The translations under genes and the position numbers were made by a program. A model generated the notes under the pieces. That model did no database searches, had not been told where the DNA came from, and worked only from the letters and a program-made list of their open reading frames with translations. A stretch of DNA of 64,000 nt from Myxococcales bacterium (GTDB taxonomy: Bacteria > Myxococcota_A > Polyangia > Polyangiales > JADJMO01). Positions 58,038 to 64,000 of the stretch are shown here, piece after piece. The stretch covers positions 1 to 64,000 of the forward strand of contig JADJMO010000047.1 of the NCBI GenBank assembly GCA_016709545.1, given 5' to 3'. Every line of letters starts with the position of its first letter. Within the stretch, counting starts at the first letter, position 1.

Positions 58038-59271
58038 ATGCTCTACGCCGTCCGTGAAGCCCAGCGCCTCCTGCTCCGACCGTTCCTCTCGGCCGTGGCC
58101 GTCTCCCAGCAGATGGTCGACGCCACCGCGTCGCTGGCGCCGTTCCCGTTCCCCCAGCTCACCTCGGCCAGCCTGTCGCTCTTCCAGCGCATCCACCGCA
58201 CCTACGACAAGCCGGCCTTCGATCTGCGCAGCGTGGTGGTCGACGGTCAGGAGGTCCCGGTCCGCGAGCGCATCGTGCGGCGCTTGCCGTTCTGCGACCT
58301 CGTGAAGTTCGAGCGCGTGCTCCCGCCCGGCAGCACGCGCAAGGACCCGCCCGTGCTCGTGTTCGCGCCGCTGTCGGGCCACCACGCCACGCTGCTCCGC
58401 GAGACCGTGCGCACGATGCTCCCCGAGCACGACGTCTGGATCACCGACTGGCGCGACGCGCGGCTGGTCCCTCGCAAGGAGGGCGCGTTCTCGCTCGACT
58501 CGTACGTGGAGTACGCCGTCGACTTCCTGCGCGCGCTCGGGCCCGACGTGCACGTGCTCGCCGTGTGCCAGCCGAGCGTCCCGGTGCTGGCCGCCGTCTC
58601 GCTGATGTCCACCCTCGGCGACCAGGCGGTGCCGCGCTCGCTCACCCTGATGGGGGGCCCCGTCGACCCGCGGCGGAACCCGACCGCAGTGAACGAGCTC
58701 GCGGCCAAGCGGTCGCTCGCGTGGTTCGAGCGCAACCTCGTGCACCGCGTCCCGCCGGGGCACCCGGGCTTCGGGCGCAAGGTCTACCCGGGGTTCCTCC
58801 AGCACCTCGCGTTCGTCTCGATGAACCCGGAGCGGCACTTCGAGGCGCACATGAAGTACTTCTTCGACCTCGTGCAGGGCGACTTCGCGTCGGTCGAGGC
58901 GCACCGCAAGTTCTACGACGAGTACAACGCGGTCCTCGACATGGACGCCGCCTACTACCTCGACACGGTGCGCACGGTGTTCCAGGAGCACGCCCTCCCG
59001 AAGGGCACGTGGCGCGTGAACCTGCACGGCAAGGAGCTACGCGTGGCGCCCGAGGACATCCGCGTCCCCGCGCTCCTGACGGTGGAGGGTGAGCTCGACG
59101 ACGTCTCGGGGCTCGGCCAGACCGAGGCCGCCCACGACCTCTGTTCGGGCATCCCGGGCGACCGAGCAGCACCACGTCGAGCGCGGCGCTGGACACTACG
59201 GCATCTTCAGCGGCCGACGGTGGCGCGAGTCCATCTACCCCGTGCTGCGCGAATTCATCGCCCGCGCGTGA
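58038..59271 (+). CDS. phaZ: intracellular PHB depolymerase, frame broken once
   Basis: The protein has the layout of intracellular polyhydroxybutyrate depolymerase. The nucleophile is Cys177 in AVCQPS instead of the usual Ser, the acid is in ELDDVSG, and the His is in GHYGIFSG. Flanking signatures are VFAPLSGHHATLL, DWRDARLVP and SMNPERH. One extra G at GGG 59156-59158 breaks the frame near the end; removal restores GIPATEQHHVERGAGHYG. The corrected length is 410 residues, normal for the family. It hydrolyses stored PHB in the cytoplasm. A TAGGGT hexamer sits 10 nt before the ATG, with GGGAG between as a possible Shine-Dalgarno. Confidence 0.85.
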
Positions 59272-59293
59272 GGCAGCGCACGGACGAACCCGC

Positions 59294-59305
59294 TAGCCTC
59301 CGCGC
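59294..59305 (+). promoter_or_regulatory. -10-like element TAGCCT, leaderless start
   Basis: TAGCCT lies 6 nt before the GTG at 59306, the same hexamer and spacing as at 33131; no Shine-Dalgarno is seen. Confidence 0.5.
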
Positions 59306-59995
59306 GTGCGCGTCCCGAGTCTGCTCCTCCTCTGCCTCTGCTTCTCCTCCACCGGTTGCGCGGTCGCCGACGACGAGGCCGCGGTCGTCCGCGACGCCGG
59401 CGCCGACACCAAGGTCACCGATGGCACCGCCAGCGACACCGACACGGGCACGACGCCGGACACGGGCACGGCGACCGACACGGGCAGCGACGACACCAGT
59501 CCGACGGACACCGGCACGGTCGAGGACACAGGGCCGTGCGCGATCGCCGGCTGCAGCACCGGCTCCGAGTCGCGGGCCACCTGCGCCACCGCGCGCACCA
59601 TCAGCCGCAAGACCGCCGGCGTGCTCGGCGGCTACGCGGCGACGGGCCTCGCCTTGCCCACCACCACCATCGCCGACGGCAGCGCGAGCTGCTCGGCCGC
59701 CGGGCCTGACCACGCCTACCGCCTGTTCGTCCGCAAGGGCGAGGCCGTCGACGTCACCATCGCCAGCAAGACCGCCGGCAACACGCTGCGCACGCTGCTG
59801 TTCGAGAGCGCGAGCTGCGCGGCCGCCTCGTGCACCGGCACCTTCAAGTGCGGCACCACGAGCGGGGGCTCGCTGACCGCCACCGCCGACGGCTGGGTCG
59901 CCATCGTCGTGAGCGGCTCGACCGGCTCGGACAGCGGCCTCTACGACATCACCGTCAAGCTCACCTGCAAGACCACCGACTGCGAGTGTCCGTGA
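59306..59995 (+). CDS. lipoprotein with Asp/Thr repeat linker
   Basis: This 229-residue protein has a lipobox STGC (Cys18) and a TDTGT-type linker (about 40-70) like the one at 20599. The small C-terminal beta domain has six Cys (CAIAGCS, CATA, CSAAGP, CAAASCTGTFKC) and resembles a prepeptidase-type beta-sandwich (HAYRLFVRKGEAVDVTI). Such domains occur on secreted peptidases, but no catalytic domain is present here. Probably surface-exposed. Confidence 0.7.
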   Translation: MRVPSLLLLCLCFSSTGCAVADDEAAVVRDAGADTKVTDGTASDTDTGTTPDTGTATDTGSDDTSPTDTGTVEDTGPCAIAGCSTGSESRATCATARTISRKTAGVLGGYAATGLALPTTTIADGSASCSAAGPDHAYRLFVRKGEAVDVTIASKTAGNTLRTLLFESASCAAASCTGTFKCGTTSGGSLTATADGWVAIVVSGSTGSDSGLYDITVKLTCKTTDCECP

Positions 59996-60020
59996 GGCGG
60001 GGCCGGCCGAGCCGCGCGCT

Positions 60021-62105
60021 TCAGGGCGCGCAGCCGATCCGGGTGCCGTGCACGAGGTTGTCCGCCCCCGTGTCCGATCGGTTGAAGGCGTAGAGATTGT
60101 ACTGCCCCTTGGTCAGCATGGAGAGGCCGAGGAAGTCGAACGGGCCGCTGAAGGTCCAGGGCGGGTAGACGCTCTCGAACGAGCCCCCGAGACCGGTCGG
60201 GCCATAGGCGAGCCGCGCGAGACCCACCGTGGTGTCGAAGTACGCGAGCACCGCCGCGGTCCCGTCGAAACCGAGCCGGAAGTTGGTGGACGTGCTCCCG
60301 AGCAGCGACAGCGGCACCGAAGGCCCGGTCGGGACGCCGAGCGTGGAGACGATCGACACGCGCAGGGTGGTGTCGGCCCAGACGCAGAGGAAGCCCGTCG
60401 GCGTGGCGTACATGTCGTAGAGCTTGCCGCCGGTGTCCGCGACGGAGAGCTTCAGGTTGGCGATACGGTCACCGGTCGCGCTGATCAGGGTGAGCTGGGC
60501 GCCGTTCGCGTCTTCGTAGGCCACGGCGGTGGTGCTGCCGATGGCGGCCACCTTGATCGGCGAGTTGGACTTCACGGTGCCCTTGCCGTCGGCGGTGGGC
60601 AGGGTTCGCAGCGTGCCGATCGAGCCGTCGCTCGCCTTGATGAAGGTGAACACCAGCTCCACCGTCGCTGTGTAGCGGCCATAGACGGCGACCCAATCGG
60701 TGCCGTTCCACGCGACGCCACCCCCGAGGCTGGAGGACTCCAGCGTGCTGATCGGCTTGGACCACGTGACGCTGAGGTCTGCGGCCAGGAGGGTGGCCTG
60801 ACGCACCCCCGTGGGCACCCGGTGCAGGAGCAGCGCGCCCGTGCCGAGCGACTTCAGGTCGTCGAGCTGGACCCCGTACCCCAGGGTCTTCTCGGTGAAG
60901 ACGCTCTTCTCGCCGAACGACTTGCCGTTGACGTCGAACGTCTCGCCGAACACCCGGTAAGAAATCGTGCTGGAAGTCGCGCTCGTATCGGTGAGCAGCA
61001 GGGTCTTGCCGTCGAGCGTGCCGAGCCTCGCGCTGACCCGCGGGCCGTAGCTCGTGTCGGGGTTGTTGGTCCACGCCTTGCCGCGCACCAGCACCGCGCC
61101 GTTGTCGATCTTGCCGTCGCAGTTGTTGTCCTTGCCGTCGCACAGCTCGGGCGCGCCGGGGAACACGTTCGGATCCTTGTCGTCGCAGTCGGGCCCGCCG
61201 CACTCGGCCGAGACGTACCCGTCCTTGTCGAAGTCGATGGCCTTGCCCGGGTCGGGGGTGTGCGTGCACTTCTTGGTCGACTCGCTGCAGCCATCGATCA
61301 CGCACCCGACGTGGCTCACGCAGGGCCCCTCGACCGCGGCGACGCACGCGCCAGCGACGCAGCGCTCGGCGCCGTTGCAGAACACGCCGTCGTCGCAGTC
61401 GCCGTCGGCGATGCAAGTGGGGCCGTCCTTGGGCGCGTCCGAAGCGCCGTCGAGCGGACCGTCGGTGGCGGCGTCGGTCGCGCCGTCGCTGGTCCCGTCC
61501 GTGGCGCCGTCCACGCCCGCGTCGGTCGTCGTGGCCTTGCGGCAGTTGCCCTGCGGGTCGCAGAGCTCGTCGCTGCGGCAGTCGCGCGCGGTGATGCACT
61601 CCACCGTGCACCGCCCCCCGAGGCAGACCAGGGGCGCGTCACAGTCGCTCGTGCGGACGCACGTGTCGCCCGACTTGCCTGGCGTCAGAGGGGTGCCCGC
61701 CTCGGGCGCCACCGTCTGGTCGACGCAGCTGCCGCGATCGCACGCTTGCGAGGCGAGGCAGTCGCGCGAATCCTTGCACGCGGCCTCGCACTTGAGCCGG
61801 CGACCGCAGACGAGCGGCGACTGGCAGTCGCTCGTGCGATTGCACTCGGTCTCGTCGCTGAGCAGACAGACCCCCTTGCGCGGCGCGACGGCCCCGGTGC
61901 AGAGGGTGCCGGTCGGGCAGTCGCGGTCGCTCAGGCACTGCTCGTGGCAACGCTGGAACACGCAGACCAGCGGGTCGGTGCAGTCGGTCGGGAGGAGGCA
62001 ACCCGCCCCTACCGGCTTGGTCACCGGGTCGTCGCCGCCGCACGCACCCATTGCGGCCAGCGCCGCGAGACAGACGATCACCGAAGCGTTGTGCACTCTC
62101 GCCAT
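60021..62105 (-). CDS. MopE-like Cys/Asp-rich lipoprotein, copy 3
   Basis: This 694-residue protein has a lipobox MGAC (about Cys20) and the same order of parts as the genes at 33143 and 35128: Cys-rich repeats (DRDCPTGTLC, SDCDAPLVCLGG), an Asp/Gly linker, then DFDKDGY, CGGPDCDDKDPN and ELCDGKDNNCDGKIDNG, then a propeller-like C-terminal half (YRVFGETFDVNG). The frame is intact. I chose ATG 62105, which has GAGGG upstream and gives a proper signal; an ATG at 62135 would add 10 residues. It lies alone, facing the next gene. Confidence 0.82.
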   Translation of the reverse strand: MARVHNASVIVCLAALAAMGACGGDDPVTKPVGAGCLLPTDCTDPLVCVFQRCHEQCLSDRDCPTGTLCTGAVAPRKGVCLLSDETECNRTSDCQSPLVCGRRLKCEAACKDSRDCLASQACDRGSCVDQTVAPEAGTPLTPGKSGDTCVRTSDCDAPLVCLGGRCTVECITARDCRSDELCDPQGNCRKATTTDAGVDGATDGTSDGATDAATDGPLDGASDAPKDGPTCIADGDCDDGVFCNGAERCVAGACVAAVEGPCVSHVGCVIDGCSESTKKCTHTPDPGKAIDFDKDGYVSAECGGPDCDDKDPNVFPGAPELCDGKDNNCDGKIDNGAVLVRGKAWTNNPDTSYGPRVSARLGTLDGKTLLLTDTSATSSTISYRVFGETFDVNGKSFGEKSVFTEKTLGYGVQLDDLKSLGTGALLLHRVPTGVRQATLLAADLSVTWSKPISTLESSSLGGGVAWNGTDWVAVYGRYTATVELVFTFIKASDGSIGTLRTLPTADGKGTVKSNSPIKVAAIGSTTAVAYEDANGAQLTLISATGDRIANLKLSVADTGGKLYDMYATPTGFLCVWADTTLRVSIVSTLGVPTGPSVPLSLLGSTSTNFRLGFDGTAAVLAYFDTTVGLARLAYGPTGLGGSFESVYPPWTFSGPFDFLGLSMLTKGQYNLYAFNRSDTGADNLVHGTRIGCAP

Positions 62106-62196
62106 CGAGCCCTCGAAGCCGCAGTAGTCGCACATGGCCGCGATCGGTCAAGGCCCGATGGACCGGATCGACGAGCAGACCCGCTGGCAAGCATCC

Positions 62197-62208
62197 TATG
62201 CTCGACGA
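62197..62208 (+). promoter_or_regulatory. -10-like element TATGCT, leaderless start
   Basis: TATGCT lies 6 nt before the ATG at 62209; no Shine-Dalgarno is seen. Confidence 0.5.
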
Positions 62209-64000
62209 ATGCGTCGCCCCCTCGCCCTCGCCACGTGCGTGCTCGCCGTGCTCGTCGCCGGCCAGGCCCGCGCGGCGGACCTCCTCGTCCCCGGCGCACT
62301 GAACGTCGACCCGCCGACCGTGATCTCGCTGGGCGTCCAGCTGGTGATCACCGGCGACGACGACGGCGACGCAAAAGTGACCCTGCGCTACCGGCCCAAG
62401 GGCGCGAGCGCGTGGCGCGACGGGCTGCCGCTGCACCGCGTGCGCGCGAGCGTGGTCAAGGGGCGCACCGTGCCGGAGCAGTTCGCCGGCAGCGCGCTGG
62501 AGCTCGCGCCCGACACGCTCTACGAGCTCGAGCTCCACGTCGTCGATCCGGACGGCCTCGACAAGATCCTCACCACCGAGGCCCGGACCCGCGCCGTCCC
62601 GAAGGATCCGAAGACGCCGCGCGCGGTCGCCGTCAAGGACACCGCCGGGCTGAAGTCCGCGCTCGCCGCCGCCAAGGCCGGCGACGTGATCACGCTCGCC
62701 AAGGGCACGTACAACGGCCCGTTCTCCCTCGACGCGAGCGGCACGGCCGACGCCCCCATCGTGCTGCGCGGCGAGGACACCGAGGGCGTCGTGCTGACGG
62801 GCACGGGCGCCACCGGCAACCTGCTCGAGGTCTACGGCAGCTTCGTGCACGTCGAGCAGCTCACGCTACGCAACATGGACCGCGGCCTGCGCTTCCAGGG
62901 CGTGGGCGCGCAGGGCAACGTCGTGCGGCGCGTGCACCTGCGGGAGGTGCGCCTCGGCATCGGCGGCAAGGACGGCCAGAAGGACTTCTACCTCTGCGAC
63001 AACGTCCTCGAGGGCAAGCTCGCGTGGCCCGCGATCTACGCGGACGACAGCGGCGCGCACGCCAACGACGACGGCATCGAGGTGATCGGCAACGGCCACG
63101 TGGTCTGTCACAACCGGTTCAGCGGCTTCGGCGACGACATCAAGAACGGCGCCGACGGCCACCGCAGCTTCGACGTCTACGGCAACGAGACCCTCTCGGC
63201 CTACGACAATGCGGTCGAGCTCGACGGCGCCGAGGGCAACGCGCGCGTGTTCCGCAACCGGCTCCTCAACAGCTACGCCCCGATCAGCTACCAGCCGATC
63301 CACGGCGGGCCGGCCTACGCGTTCCGCAACGTGGTCGTGAACGTGTACGACGAGCAGAACAAGCTGCACTCGCTCGGCGGCACCGCCGAGACGGTGGGCG
63401 CGTACATCCTGCACAACACGTTCGTGAGCGCGCGCTACGCGATGCAGATGCAGACGTCGGCCACCGCGCACGATTTCCGCATCCACGGCAACCTGTTCGT
63501 CGGGCCGCTGTCTCCGGTCGCTGGTCGCGTGGTCAACTGGAGCGCGCCGATCGACCGCGGCACGTTCGACCGCGACGGCTACTTCCCGGACGGTCAGTTC
63601 GCCTTCGATCCGACCGGGAAATGGGGCAGCTTCGCGGCGATGTCGGCCGCCGGCAAGGTGGAGCCCAACGGGGTGCTGCTCGACGCCGGGACCTTCGCCA
63701 GCGGGCTCGTCGGCCCCGCGGACTACCGCCTCGTGGTCGCCTCGGCCGACGTGGCGCTGGCTCCGACCAGCAAGGCCATCGACCGCGGCGTCGCCATGCC
63801 GGGCCTCACCGACGGCTTCCTCGGCGCGGCGCCCGACCTCGGTGCCCTCGAGCTCGGGTGCCCGACGCCGGTGTACGGGCCGCGCCCGACGGGCATGGAC
63901 GAGACCAACGAGCCGCGCGGCTGCGTCGAGGGGACGACGCCCATCGGCGACGCGGGGCCGGGCGACGCCGGCGCGGACGGCGGCAGCGGCGACGCCGGGG
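62209..64000 (+). CDS. secreted parallel beta-helix protein, cut by window edge
   Basis: The visible 597 residues start with a signal peptide (cleavage probably after ARA-AD, about residue 23). A fibronectin-like domain follows (about 35-130), then a right-handed beta-helix (about 145-430) with typical rungs (VEQLTLRNMDRGLRF, YLCDNVLEG, VICHN-like HVVCHNRF, ILHNTFVS). That is the fold of pectate lyases and surface polysaccharide-binding proteins. The last residues before the edge are a Gly/Asp/Ala linker, as seen before MYXO-CTERM tags. The substrate is unknown. Confidence 0.75.
   Translation, partial: MRRPLALATCVLAVLVAGQARAADLLVPGALNVDPPTVISLGVQLVITGDDDGDAKVTLRYRPKGASAWRDGLPLHRVRASVVKGRTVPEQFAGSALELAPDTLYELELHVVDPDGLDKILTTEARTRAVPKDPKTPRAVAVKDTAGLKSALAAAKAGDVITLAKGTYNGPFSLDASGTADAPIVLRGEDTEGVVLTGTGATGNLLEVYGSFVHVEQLTLRNMDRGLRFQGVGAQGNVVRRVHLREVRLGIGGKDGQKDFYLCDNVLEGKLAWPAIYADDSGAHANDDGIEVIGNGHVVCHNRFSGFGDDIKNGADGHRSFDVYGNETLSAYDNAVELDGAEGNARVFRNRLLNSYAPISYQPIHGGPAYAFRNVVVNVYDEQNKLHSLGGTAETVGAYILHNTFVSARYAMQMQTSATAHDFRIHGNLFVGPLSPVAGRVVNWSAPIDRGTFDRDGYFPDGQFAFDPTGKWGSFAAMSAAGKVEPNGVLLDAGTFASGLVGPADYRLVVASADVALAPTSKAIDRGVAMPGLTDGFLGAAPDLGALELGCPTPVYGPRPTGMDETNEPRGCVEGTTPIGDAGPGDAGADGGSGDAG

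Noticed and set aside
60014..60031. GCGCGC-N6-GCGCGC hairpin as a terminator
   Set aside because: Stem is only 6 bp, it overlaps the stop codon of the convergent gene, and it lacks a U-run; such repeats are common at this GC content.

Overview
The window is uniformly GC-rich, gene-dense DNA, most likely from a myxobacterium (Myxococcota, probably Polyangiales). The evidence is many predicted lipoproteins with Asp/Thr- or Lys-rich linkers, two C-termini resembling the MYXO-CTERM sorting tag, three MopE-like Cys/Asp-rich proteins, large Ser/Thr kinases, and FHA-type sigma-54 activators. I found no rRNA, tRNA, transposase, integrase or CRISPR array, and no gene-free stretch over 300 bases.

Layout. 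1-1200: a lipoprotein cut by the left edge and a helix-rich hypothetical protein, both on the minus strand. 1201-1377: a divergent promoter region with three palindromes on an exact 22-bp period. 1378-10937: a five-gene operon (WGR-DUF4132, MoxR ATPase, DUF5682, VWA, SWIM zinc finger) in the same order as E. coli yehI-yehL-yehM-yehP-yehQ. 10998-29218: small metabolic and surface genes, including ferredoxin, aldo/keto reductase, PPP-type phosphatase, FKBP isomerase, several secreted alpha/beta hydrolases, PhyH oxygenase, many lipoproteins, methyltransferase, LysR regulator and a secreted cyanophycinase-like peptidase. 29264-31348: a divergent elongation factor G paralogue with its own terminator and palindrome. 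31598-40976: PEGA/TPR proteins, two tandem MopE-like lipoproteins, and VWA and LamG-like lipoproteins. 40989-48129: a kinase with two kinase domains, divergent from an FHA sigma-54 activator, then a large Kelch/Cys-rich surface protein. 48355-57912: a PARP-type zinc finger/TIGR02996-like protein running into a 96-base G tract, a kinase-ATPase-TPR protein, a second FHA activator, a membrane protein and a CitA-like citrate synthase. 58038-64000: intracellular PHB depolymerase, lipoproteins, a third MopE-like protein and a beta-helix protein cut by the right edge.

How the parts may work together. The 1378-10937 operon looks like one MoxR/VWA chaperone-type machine under tight control. Kinase and FHA-activator genes are adjacent twice, suggesting two phospho-threonine relays to sigma-54 promoters. 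Most other products are predicted to be exported to the envelope or surface.

Two features cut across the window. Seventeen genes have a TAnnnT-like (or GATACT) hexamer 6-8 nt before the start codon, usually with no Shine-Dalgarno, which suggests widespread leaderless transcription. Nine genes carry single-base frameshifts (13 indels in all), mostly in G or C runs. Together with the 96-base G tract, these point to sequencing or assembly error rather than real gene decay.
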